Translations under genes and position numbers: made by a program
In this document: positions 49,075 to 56,741 of the stretch, piece after piece
Numbering within the stretch: the first letter of the stretch is position 1
Layout: each line of letters starts with the position of its first letter
Notes under the pieces: model-generated
The model's input: the letters and a program-made list of their open reading frames with translations, nothing else
Databases searched by the model: none
What the model was told of the DNA's origin: nothing
DNA from: an uncultured Lachnospiraceae bacterium
GTDB lineage: Bacteria > Bacillota > Clostridia > Lachnospirales > Lachnospiraceae
DNA length: 64,000 nucleotides
Assembly (NCBI GenBank): GCA_910578555.1
Contig: CAJTPS010000001.1
Location: forward strand, 62,001 to 126,000
Reading direction: 5' to 3'

Positions 49075-50718
49075 ATGGCTGCATTTGTGGAATTAAAGAA
49101 TGCTTGTGAAGATGATTTTGAAGTTGAATTTGAAGTGGTTCCGTCTATCGATCTTGTCAATGTGTGTGATGAAAGACGCAAGAAAATTGCAAGGGACTTG
49201 GAAAATATTGAGAGTCAGCGAGAGGCGGTGCTTCAAAGAGTAAATGAACTTAATGCGGATATAGATCGGTTGACAAATCATGCAGACGGGATTGATTATG
49301 CAATAGCTGTGACATGTGGAATTATTACGGGTATTTTTGATGCAGTAATTGTCGGAGAGTGGGACTTCAAAAACGCGAAGGCAATCAGTAATCAGCAAAT
49401 TAATGAAAAAGTAATGGATTTCGCAAAAAAAGATCCGGGATATGTCGATTTTTTGGATAAGAAAAGAACTAAATCTAAAGATCCCAATCGATTGGATAAT
49501 GCAATTGAATTTTTGGAAAAGAAATATAAGTTACCTGGAGATGGTGAATATAAACCTTATAAGGACTATGGAATAACGGATAAAACCCATCATCTAGATG
49601 ATTTCTGCCATCACCCGACACTGGTTGGATTAGTATGCTGCATTTTAGTGCAGTTTACCGGGATAGCTAAATATAGAAGCAGCTCGGGAGAAGTAATTAA
49701 AGTGCCAATAGAAGTGAATGAGTATGGAAATTTAGTCAGTCAGGAGACTTGGGGAAAATTTTTTGCGGGAATCATTAATTGGTTCTTTAATGTGGCAAAG
49801 ACTATTAAGAATCGCAAAGGACATTTGCTGAGTGATATGGCGGGAAGTTCTACTGCTGTCGGAAAAGGCAATGAGGGAGCGGGAATACCCGGATCGTTTC
49901 TTGCGACAGCAAAGGAACTGGCAGCTTTGCCTTGTTTTGAGGATACAAATTTTGCTGAGAATTTAAGGAAAGCGTATCAAAATGGAATTGGTGTAGGAAA
50001 AAAGCAGTTGGATTTAGGCGCATTTAACAGTCTGTTTCAAGGGGCATCCAGCAAGGTCGATATGAGAACAGAGATGGCTGTCAAACATGAACTAAAGAGA
50101 CAGGCGGTTCCGGTGATTATCAATGAATTGTTAGTCAGAGGACTATATTTTATACGAAGATTTATTATGCAGATGAAGCAGAAACATTCGATTGCAGAAC
50201 TCGATTGGAGGGAAGTAATGCCGTTCCGAAACAGAACAATCGTAAGGATGATGACGGTTGCATCGGGAACGTTTACGGCAATTGATATGGCGGATGCGGC
50301 GATTCGTTCTGCAATTAAATCCGGTGGATTTAATGCTCCTGCATTCCTGTCAAATATGATTCTCAGGGTCAATTTTGTAGGAGTTGGCAGGTTTGCTGTG
50401 GCTGTCGCTACGGATGCGGGAATGGGATTGAAACGGAATTACCTTCGCGGTGAGCGCATGAAATTATACAGCGAATTAATTTTTTATACCGACGCGAAGG
50501 TGTTTTATAAACAGGCTGATATGTGGATCTCTGCCGAGAATGCTGGAGAAGCGATAGAAAAAGCGTATGAAATGATGGAAACAACAACGGCATTCTTATT
50601 GGAGTCAATGCATGAGATGGGAGATGATCTGAACAAAATAGGCACATACATACCTGAGATTAAGAAAAAGAATGAAAGATTATTGGAAGACATGAATGAT
50701 ATTCTTACATGGGGGTGA
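49075..50718 (+). CDS. Uncharacterised 547-aa membrane-associated protein of the WYL island
   Basis: I do not recognise the family. Residues 28-70 form a coiled coil (RRKKIARDLENIESQREAVLQRVNELNADIDRL). Hydrophobic segments at about 74-94 (DYAIAVTCGIITGIFDAVIVG), 178-197 (HPTLVGLVCCILVQFTGIA), 223-240 (FFAGIINWFFNVAKTI) and 440-460 suggest membrane contact. THHLDDFCHHPTLVG holds four His, a possible metal site. A Gly/Ser loop (DMAGSSTAVGKGNEGAGIPGS) near 260 is not a standard P-loop. The C-terminal 70 residues are helical. GC content is lower than in the flanking housekeeping genes. It overlaps no gene, and the repeat protein starts 5 bp after its stop. The link to defence is only contextual. 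Confidence 0.8.
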   Translation: MAAFVELKNACEDDFEVEFEVVPSIDLVNVCDERRKKIARDLENIESQREAVLQRVNELNADIDRLTNHADGIDYAIAVTCGIITGIFDAVIVGEWDFKNAKAISNQQINEKVMDFAKKDPGYVDFLDKKRTKSKDPNRLDNAIEFLEKKYKLPGDGEYKPYKDYGITDKTHHLDDFCHHPTLVGLVCCILVQFTGIAKYRSSSGEVIKVPIEVNEYGNLVSQETWGKFFAGIINWFFNVAKTIKNRKGHLLSDMAGSSTAVGKGNEGAGIPGSFLATAKELAALPCFEDTNFAENLRKAYQNGIGVGKKQLDLGAFNSLFQGASSKVDMRTEMAVKHELKRQAVPVIINELLVRGLYFIRRFIMQMKQKHSIAELDWREVMPFRNRTIVRMMTVASGTFTAIDMADAAIRSAIKSGGFNAPAFLSNMILRVNFVGVGRFAVAVATDAGMGLKRNYLRGERMKLYSELIFYTDAKVFYKQADMWISAENAGEAIEKAYEMMETTTAFLLESMHEMGDDLNKIGTYIPEIKKKNERLLEDMNDILTWG

Positions 50719-50723
50719 ATGAA

Positions 50724-51902
50724 ATGAACGACAATGAAATTCAATTATATGAGATTAATGAATCCGAGCTTCCGAATATTATAACATCACAAATTAGTGA
50801 GATTAAGAAGCTTGAGGATAAAGTTAATGTTGCAATGCAGAAAGCAGAGGATGCGAAACAATCTGCAGACAGTGCATATAGAAAATCGACAGGCTTGTTT
50901 CAGAAGGGAAAAGCGATTGAATCCTTGCAGCAGGCGGCTGTAGATTTAGCGGAGTCTCAAATCAGTGCGTCAGAGGCACAGAAAGTTTCTTTTGAATATC
51001 AGGAAAAATTAGGAAAGATATCGCAGTATTTATTTGGACTGGGAGTGACGAGTCTTGCTTCAAACCGTTCAGTGGTCAGACAGCTTCAGTTACAATTAAA
51101 TGGTGCATCTAAAGAAGAATTGAGTGATTTTGCCAGACAGGAAATTACGAATGTAATTAAGCAATTAAAAGCGCAAGAAGATATAATGAATAAGCAGAAT
51201 TTTCTTGCTGAGAAAGTGAAGCAGCATGAACAGAATTTAAAAGAAATAGAAAGTAAGGATGAAGAACAGGATCGACAGATTGCAAGGAATGTGGCAAAAG
51301 ATAAAGAGCAGGATAGGAAAATAGCGGAACAGGTATTAAAAGATGAGGAGCATGACAGACGGCTGGCGGAGCAGGCATTAAAGGACGAAGAACATGACAG
51401 ATTAATAGCAAAGAATGCAGCAAAAGATAAGGAGCAGGATAAGAAAATAGCGAAACAGGCATTAAAAGATGAGGAGCATGACAGACGGCTGGCGGAGCAG
51501 GCATTAAAGGACGAAGAACATGACAGATTAATAGCAAAGAATGCAGCAAAAGATAAGGAGCAGGATAAGAAAATAGCGGAACAGGCATTAAAAGATGAGG
51601 AGCATGACAGACGGCTGGCGGAGCAGACATTAAAGGACGAAGAACATGACAGATTAATAGCAAAGAATGCAGCAAAAGATAAGGAGCAGGATAAGAAAAT
51701 AGCGAAACAGGCATTAAAAGATGAGGAGCATGACAGACGGCTGGCAGAGCAGGCATTAAAGGATGAAGAACATGACAGATTAATAGCAGAGAATGCGGCT
51801 AAAAACAAAGAGCATGATGATTTAATACGGGGATTGCAAAATGAGTGTAGAATGCTGAGACGAAGAATTTGGAAAATGAGCAGGTGGAAAGGAAAAAAAT
51901 AA
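50724..51902 (+). CDS. Repetitive coiled-coil protein, 14-residue repeats
   Basis: A 392-aa, highly charged soluble protein. The N-terminal 175 residues are helical (KKLEDKVNVAMQKAEDAKQSADSAYRKSTGLFQKGKAIESLQQ) with a short apolar patch (YLFGLGVTSLASNRSV). Residues about 179-373 are fourteen repeats of 14 residues, consensus D[EK]E[HQ]D[RK]xxAxxxxK, ending with a basic tail (RRRIWKMSRWKGKK). There is no signal or membrane segment. It is probably a rigid helical rod of about 29 nm if fully helical. The start at 50724 uses GGGGGTG; the stop of the previous gene is 5 bp upstream. It probably acts with the 547-aa protein; function unknown. Confidence 0.8.
   Translation: MNDNEIQLYEINESELPNIITSQISEIKKLEDKVNVAMQKAEDAKQSADSAYRKSTGLFQKGKAIESLQQAAVDLAESQISASEAQKVSFEYQEKLGKISQYLFGLGVTSLASNRSVVRQLQLQLNGASKEELSDFARQEITNVIKQLKAQEDIMNKQNFLAEKVKQHEQNLKEIESKDEEQDRQIARNVAKDKEQDRKIAEQVLKDEEHDRRLAEQALKDEEHDRLIAKNAAKDKEQDKKIAKQALKDEEHDRRLAEQALKDEEHDRLIAKNAAKDKEQDKKIAEQALKDEEHDRRLAEQTLKDEEHDRLIAKNAAKDKEQDKKIAKQALKDEEHDRRLAEQALKDEEHDRLIAENAAKNKEHDDLIRGLQNECRMLRRRIWKMSRWKGKK
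51258..51845 (+). repeat. Coding tandem repeat, 42-bp units in a 126-bp higher-order period
   Basis: Units of 42 bp begin at 51258, 51300 and so on to 51804. Groups of three units repeat almost exactly at 126 bp (51300, 51426, 51552, 51678). The near identity at DNA level, including synonymous positions, points to recent expansion; copy number may vary between strains. Confidence 0.95.
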
Positions 51903-51907
51903 TTGGT

Positions 51908-51939
51908 AATAGAGTCCAGATTATCGGACTCTATTTTTT
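51908..51939 (+). terminator. Terminator of the WYL island operon
   Basis: AATAGAGTCC (51908-51917) with GGACTCTATT (51926-51935) and a T-run to 51939. Confidence 0.92.
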
Positions 51940-51989
51940 GTATCCTTATACCAGAACAGCAGTTCGAGTAAACGGTAAAGGAGACAGAT

Positions 51990-52094
51990 ATGATGAAAGG
52001 ATATGCGGTAGAGAGCGGTTATATGGGATATGTTGACGGAGAGTATATGCTGTTTGCCAGCGAGACGGATTATACAGATTATATGGAGCAGTAA
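51990..52094 (+). CDS. 34-aa small protein
   Basis: A very short gene: ATG 51990 (or the adjacent ATG 51993) follows AAAGGAG by 6 nt. The product begins MMKGYAVESGYMGYVDGEY and ends MEQ. It is rich in Tyr, Gly and acidic residues, with the pattern GYMGYVDGEYMLFASETDY. The good ribosome site and non-random composition favour a real gene. It resembles short Tyr/Gly-rich proteins I have seen in Firmicutes, but I know no function. It lies between the island terminator and a structured repeat. Confidence 0.6.
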   Translation: MMKGYAVESGYMGYVDGEYMLFASETDYTDYMEQ

Positions 52095-52130
52095 GCTGAT
52101 GCGTATGCAGGAAGCAGAAGAGGAAATCGG

Positions 52131-52288
52131 TGACAGTTCAGCCCGCGCTATTCGCAAAGGCACTTTCAGTGCTTTTCCGCTGCTTCGCAGCTAACTTTGC
52201 TCATAAAAAGACGCTCCGCTCATAGCTGACCAGATGTACTCATTCATGCAAGCATGATTCGTCCATCTTATCAGCTATGGCTGAACTG
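52131..52288. repeat. Structured element with inverted ends (family C, copy 2)
   Basis: CAGTTCAGCC (52134-52143) and GGCTGAACTG (52279-52288) are exact inverted ends. Inside are GCAC/GTGC, AGCTGC/GCAGCT and ATAGCTGA/TCAGCTAT hairpins. No coding frame. It has the same kind of ends as the element at 2864. The gap 51903-52395 holds the terminator, the 34-aa gene and this element. Confidence 0.6.
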
Positions 52289-52395
52289 AAGAGTAAATTG
52301 AAGAAATATTGTTTCGCATATTGCGGTAACCGCCTTCTATACAGTAAAATAAAACAATATATGGAAACATATATCATAAGAAGAGAGGACGGACC

Positions 52396-53832
52396 ATGAG
52401 GAAACGAGGTATTGTTTTAGGGCTTGCGGCGGCTGTGATCATTGCGGCAGCAGGCTGTGGCGGACAGGAGCGGCAGAATACATTTCCTGCTGTTGTGATG
52501 AAGACCGAAAAGAACGCTGATGTGCAGGAGACGGAATCTGCTGATAACGGGCAGGAACTCTCCGGTGAGGATCAGAATGCTGACGAGGCACAACAACCGG
52601 ATGGAACAGACGCTGATACAGAACAGCAGAACCCGTCGGAGAGTGTCGTGCCACAACGTGATCAAAGTACGGAGCGCAGTATAGAGCAAGAGAGCCAGAG
52701 TGCAGGAAGTGACATGCAGCATACAAGTGAAGGTAGGAATGCGGGCATTGATTCTCCGGCGAACAAGTTCGTGAGAAACATGAAGATCGGCTGGAATCTT
52801 GGCAATACTCTGGATGCACATTCGGATCAGAATAAGGCGAATGAAATGGGTTACGAGTCTGACTGGTGCGGAATCGTTACGACGAAAGAAATGGTGGACG
52901 AGATCAAAGCGGCGGGTTTTCAGACGATGCGTGTTCCGGTGTCGTGGCATAATCATGTGTTGGCAGACGGCAGTTATACGATCAGCGAAGCGTGGCTGAA
53001 CCGCGTGCAGGAGATCGTGGACTATGCGATTGATAACGATATGCATGTGATTATCAATATCCATCATGATAATTCCACGAGCTATATGTATCCGTCAAAA
53101 GAGTACCTGGAACAGTCCAAAGCTTACGTTGCGGCGGTCTGGATACAGGTGGCGGAGCGGTTTGCGGATTATGACGAGCATCTGATTATGGAAGGGCTGA
53201 ATGAGCCACGTCTGATCGGGACAAGCGACGAGTGGTGGCTGGATTTGAACAAGCAGCAGTGCGTGGAGGCGGTACAGTGCATCAATGAACTGAATCAGGT
53301 ATTTGTGGACACGGTGCGGGCTTCGGGCGGCTATAATGGAGAGCGCTATTTGCTGGTACCCGGTTATGCCGCATCTTTGCAGGGAGCAACGAATCCATAC
53401 TTTGAGATGCCGCGAGATATTGCCGGTAATGAGAATAAGATTCTGGTGGAGGTACATGCTTATACGCCTTATAATTTTGCGTTGTGTGCACCAGAAGAAA
53501 GCAGAAGTACTGATCAGTGGAGTGCTGACGATAAGGCTTCCACGGCGGAGATTGACGAATTGATGGACACCCTGTATGAGAAGTATGTCCGGAACGGGAC
53601 CGGCGTGGTGATCGACGAGTTCGGCGCCAGGGATAAGAACGGAAATACGCAGGCGAGAATAGAATTCGCGGCATATTATGTAGCGGCTGCGAGACAGCGG
53701 GGAATCACCTGCTGCCTGTGGGATAATAACGCATTTGCAGGCGGCGGAGAGAAGTTTGGCGTTTTCAATAGGCAAACCTGCAGCTTTCAGTACCCGGAAC
53801 TGGTAGAGGGCATGATACAGGCTTGCGAGTAA
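52396..53832 (+). CDS. GH5-family endoglucanase-like lipoprotein
   Basis: A 478-aa lipoprotein. The signal peptide ends in a lipobox A-A-G-C with Cys21 as lipid anchor. A disordered Gln/Glu/Ser-rich linker (22-120) precedes the glycosyl hydrolase family 5 barrel (about 128-475): MKIGWNLGNTLDAH, GFQTMRVPVSWHNH, VIINIHHDN, the acid/base Glu270 in EGLNEP, VEVHAYTPYNF and the nucleophile Glu408 in VVIDEFGA. It likely cuts beta-1,4-glucan or mannan at the cell surface. Compared with secreted cellulases there is no carbohydrate-binding module or dockerin. Ribosome site AGAGGA is upstream. Confidence 0.92.
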   Translation: MRKRGIVLGLAAAVIIAAAGCGGQERQNTFPAVVMKTEKNADVQETESADNGQELSGEDQNADEAQQPDGTDADTEQQNPSESVVPQRDQSTERSIEQESQSAGSDMQHTSEGRNAGIDSPANKFVRNMKIGWNLGNTLDAHSDQNKANEMGYESDWCGIVTTKEMVDEIKAAGFQTMRVPVSWHNHVLADGSYTISEAWLNRVQEIVDYAIDNDMHVIINIHHDNSTSYMYPSKEYLEQSKAYVAAVWIQVAERFADYDEHLIMEGLNEPRLIGTSDEWWLDLNKQQCVEAVQCINELNQVFVDTVRASGGYNGERYLLVPGYAASLQGATNPYFEMPRDIAGNENKILVEVHAYTPYNFALCAPEESRSTDQWSADDKASTAEIDELMDTLYEKYVRNGTGVVIDEFGARDKNGNTQARIEFAAYYVAAARQRGITCCLWDNNAFAGGGEKFGVFNRQTCSFQYPELVEGMIQACE

Positions 53833-53963
53833 GCGGTGGGAAGAACACTTTTTGCACAGTAAGTAGCAGAAACATAATTGCGAAATGCCGGGCATAGGTA
53901 TATGATAGTAATTGTTGCGGTAGATAGATGCAAGCCGCGTTTATAGTATATGTGGAGAACACA

Positions 53964-54734
53964 GTGATTAAGAAGATCGATTCAATAACAGTGAATTATA
54001 TAGATGAGGGCAAGGGCGATGCCGTGCTGCTTTTGCATGGCTGGGGTGCGAACATCACCTTGTATGCCGGTATTATACAAGTACTTGCCCGAAGCGGGCA
54101 TCGGGTGATTGCGCTTGATATGCCGGGATTCGGGAAGACATCCGAACCGTCCGGACCGTGGTGCGTGGACGATTATGTGGATTTCGTTATGAAATTCATA
54201 GACTCTTTCGGGCTTACGCACTTTAGTGTTGTGGTGCATTCCTTTGGCGGAAGGGTGTTCTTTAAGATGAATGCCAGAGAGAATCTTCCTTTTACGATTG
54301 AGAAGGCAGTTCTGATCGACAGTGCGGGTATCCTACCGAAGAAGAGCTTCCGGCAGAAGGTCAGTCTGCGATGCTATAAGATCGGGCGCGCGGTTATGAG
54401 TACGAAGGTGTTGCATTTCCTGTATCCCGATGCGGTGGATAATATGCGGCGCAGACGCGGTTCGGCTGATTATAACAGCGCGACGCCGACCATGCGCGCT
54501 ACGCTGGTGAGGGTGGTAAACGAAGACCTGGAGCCGCTCATGCATCTGGTTAAGTGCCCGACACTGTTGATCTGGGGAGATCAGGATACGGCAACACCCC
54601 TGTCCGATGCGAAGCGAATGGAAGAACTGATTCCGGATGCCGGGCTTGTGGTGTGCGAAGGGGCGGGGCATTTCTCCTTTGCGGAACAGGCACCCAAGGT
54701 ACACGGAGCACTGGCGGCGTTCTTTTCTTCGTAG
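53964..54734 (+). CDS. Alpha/beta hydrolase
   Basis: A 256-aa enzyme with the alpha/beta hydrolase fold. The oxyanion region is LLHGWGANITLY. The nucleophile elbow is VVHSFGG with the catalytic Ser; the acid is Asp in LIWGDQDTATP and the His is in CEGAGHFSFAE. GTG 53964 follows GGAG by 6 nt; the frame is open to 53928 without a ribosome site. No signal peptide. The substrate is unknown (esterase, C-C hydrolase and haloperoxidase-type enzymes share this fold). It lies between the GH5 gene and the MurF-like gene. Confidence 0.87.
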   Translation: MIKKIDSITVNYIDEGKGDAVLLLHGWGANITLYAGIIQVLARSGHRVIALDMPGFGKTSEPSGPWCVDDYVDFVMKFIDSFGLTHFSVVVHSFGGRVFFKMNARENLPFTIEKAVLIDSAGILPKKSFRQKVSLRCYKIGRAVMSTKVLHFLYPDAVDNMRRRRGSADYNSATPTMRATLVRVVNEDLEPLMHLVKCPTLLIWGDQDTATPLSDAKRMEELIPDAGLVVCEGAGHFSFAEQAPKVHGALAAFFSS

Positions 54735-54916
54735 GAAGCACTGGCGGCTGTTTTTGACATCTGCATGTATCAGATGCAGCAACTTATATGAAAGCGTGTA
54801 AGCTAATATAAAGACCGGCGCGGGGTGAACAGTAACAGTTTGAAGTCGTATACGGGAATGACAACAGTGCGTATAGAGAATAACTTAGAATAGTATAGAA
54901 TGAACAGGGAATGACC

Positions 54917-56542
54917 ATGGATATTGTATTGACTGTCATATGGTTTGCCACTTATCTGGTGGGCACCGTATGGTATGAACTTTATATTGTTCACATGTTC
55001 CAGCAGAACTCCTATAAGCCGCGGGAATATATGGAGTGGATGCAGGTGCACAGCAATGTTGGAAGACTGCTGGGCAGATGCCTGTATGGGCTGCTCTCAC
55101 TTCCGCTGGTACTGATCGGCGGACACGGGTGTGTGACTGCAGCATGTGTTATGAATGTAATGACTATAATAGTCAACAAACCGCATGCCGCGAAGAAACC
55201 GCTTGTGTATACAAAGCGGGTGAAGCGTATGCTGATGACCACGGTGCTGGTTTACCTGGTTGTCGTGCTGCTGTCAGTGCTTCTTTCCGCGGGAGGATTT
55301 CGCATGGCTCCGGGGGAGTCTGCTCCGACAGCGGTCGGAATTGCGACACATGGTCTGCATATCTGCATGGTTGTCCTGACGGGATTGTTTATCCTGCAAC
55401 CGTTCCTGATTCTGCTGGTGAATCTGCTGAACCGTCCGATCGAGCGGGGAGTAGACCGGTATTATATCAACGATGCTGCCCGGATTCTGAAAGAGATGCC
55501 GGATTTGAAGATCATCGGTGTGACGGGGAGTTATGGCAAAACCAGCGTGAAGTATTTTCTGAGTACGCTGCTCTCCAGCAGCTATAATGTGCTTCATACG
55601 CCGGGTAACTATAATACGACCTTAGGCGTTGTCAGGACGATCAGAGAGCAGATGAAACCGTTCCATGAGATCTTCATCTGCGAGATGGGGGCCAGAGAGG
55701 TGGGAGATATCAAAGAGATATGCGATCTGGTACATCCCGGGTACGGAGTCATTACTTCGATCGGACCGCAGCATTTGCAGAGTTTTCATACGATAGAGAA
55801 TATTATCGGCACGAAATTTGAACTGGCCGATGCGGTGCCGGCGAATGGCAAAGTTTTCCTGAACTATGACAATGAATATATCCGCACACATAAGATCAAT
55901 AAAAATGTCGTAAGCTATGGAACGACAGGGAACGATATCGATTTTCGGGCTTATGAGATCGAAGTGTCGCCGAGAGGTTCTTCTTTTAAAATGAAAGATG
56001 AGAATGGAGACGAGTACGAGTTCCATACGCGGCTGGTGGGAAATCACAATGTACAGAATATCGCGGGCGCCATTGCGGTAGCGCATACGCTTGGGATTCC
56101 CATGGAAAAGCTGAAATATCCGGTGAAGCAGCTTGAAAGCGTGGAACACCGGCTGCAGCTTAAGAAGCAGGGGAACAGAATTATTCTGGATGATGCCTAT
56201 AATTCTAATAAGAATGGATTTAAGGCGGCGCTGGACACACTGGCGATGTTCAAAGAGCTTCGCATTCTGATGACGCCCGGCATGGTAGAGCTTGGCGAGA
56301 AGCAGTATGATGAGAATAAAGAGGTCGGCATCTATGCCGCGGATAAATGTGATTATGCGGTGTTGATCGGCAAAGAGCAGACGAAACCGATTCAGGACGG
56401 TCTGCTGGAGGCTGGATTTGCACAGAATAAGATGATCGTGGTAGATACACTGCAGGATGCTTTCCAGATGGTGAATGCGATTCCTGATGAAAAGCAGAAG
56501 GTAGTGCTGATCGAGAATGATCTTCCGGACAATTATGCGTAG
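54917..56542 (+). CDS. MurF-like ligase with N-terminal membrane domain
   Basis: A 541-aa protein. The first 165 residues contain about four membrane helices (1-20, 55-85, 100-120, 137-160), absent from standard MurF. The Mur ligase core follows: the ATP loop VTGSYGKTSVKYFLS, NYNTTLGVV, EMGAREVGDIKEICDLVHPGYGVITSIGPQHLQSF, GNHNVQNIAGAIA, LDDAYNSNKNGFKAALD and MTPGMVELGEKQYDEN, which fit UDP-MurNAc-tripeptide D-Ala-D-Ala ligase. It is followed by ddl, which makes D-Ala-D-Ala, so the pair supplies and attaches the dipeptide. Whether this is the only MurF cannot be told. ATG 54917 has AGGGA 6 nt upstream. Confidence 0.85.
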   Translation: MDIVLTVIWFATYLVGTVWYELYIVHMFQQNSYKPREYMEWMQVHSNVGRLLGRCLYGLLSLPLVLIGGHGCVTAACVMNVMTIIVNKPHAAKKPLVYTKRVKRMLMTTVLVYLVVVLLSVLLSAGGFRMAPGESAPTAVGIATHGLHICMVVLTGLFILQPFLILLVNLLNRPIERGVDRYYINDAARILKEMPDLKIIGVTGSYGKTSVKYFLSTLLSSSYNVLHTPGNYNTTLGVVRTIREQMKPFHEIFICEMGAREVGDIKEICDLVHPGYGVITSIGPQHLQSFHTIENIIGTKFELADAVPANGKVFLNYDNEYIRTHKINKNVVSYGTTGNDIDFRAYEIEVSPRGSSFKMKDENGDEYEFHTRLVGNHNVQNIAGAIAVAHTLGIPMEKLKYPVKQLESVEHRLQLKKQGNRIILDDAYNSNKNGFKAALDTLAMFKELRILMTPGMVELGEKQYDENKEVGIYAADKCDYAVLIGKEQTKPIQDGLLEAGFAQNKMIVVDTLQDAFQMVNAIPDEKQKVVLIENDLPDNYA

Positions 56543-56588
56543 ACAAGTGGGTTAAGGGCAGGATGTTGATGCCTTGTGAGAATAAAGT

Positions 56589-56741
56589 GTGAATAAATTC
56601 TCTGATGAGCAATCTAGTTCATCAAACCGAACAAGTTTAGTCAGAATTTGTGCCGAAGCGTCACAAATTCCATTGGCTGCGGAGCGGAACAGAAAATTCT
56701 TTTTGCGTCCACAGCGTAAGCGCTTCGGAGTGGAGGAAAAT
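56589..56741 (+). promoter_or_regulatory. Pseudoknot leader element, copy 2 (before ddl)
   Basis: A leader frame opens with GTG 56589 and runs in frame into ddl. Stem GAATTTGTG (56644-56652)/CACAAATTC (56662-56670), loop CCGAAGCGT (56653-56661). CGCTTCGG (56721-56728) is complementary to the first eight loop bases and is followed at once by AGTGGAGG, the ddl ribosome site. Relative to copies 1 and 3 the loop has GA for GG and the 3' strand TC for CC, a compensated change; the outer stem also has G-C for A-T. Confidence 0.7.

Noticed and set aside
51086..51808. 240-codon Ser/Cys/Phe-rich frame on the minus strand
   Set aside because: It is the antisense shadow of the 42-bp coding repeats; the plus-strand frame has the ribosome site and sensible composition.
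56589..56741. N-terminal extension of ddl by 51 residues
   Set aside because: The added residues come from the leader element, resemble the leaders before two unrelated genes, and ATG 56742 has a better ribosome site and the normal family start.
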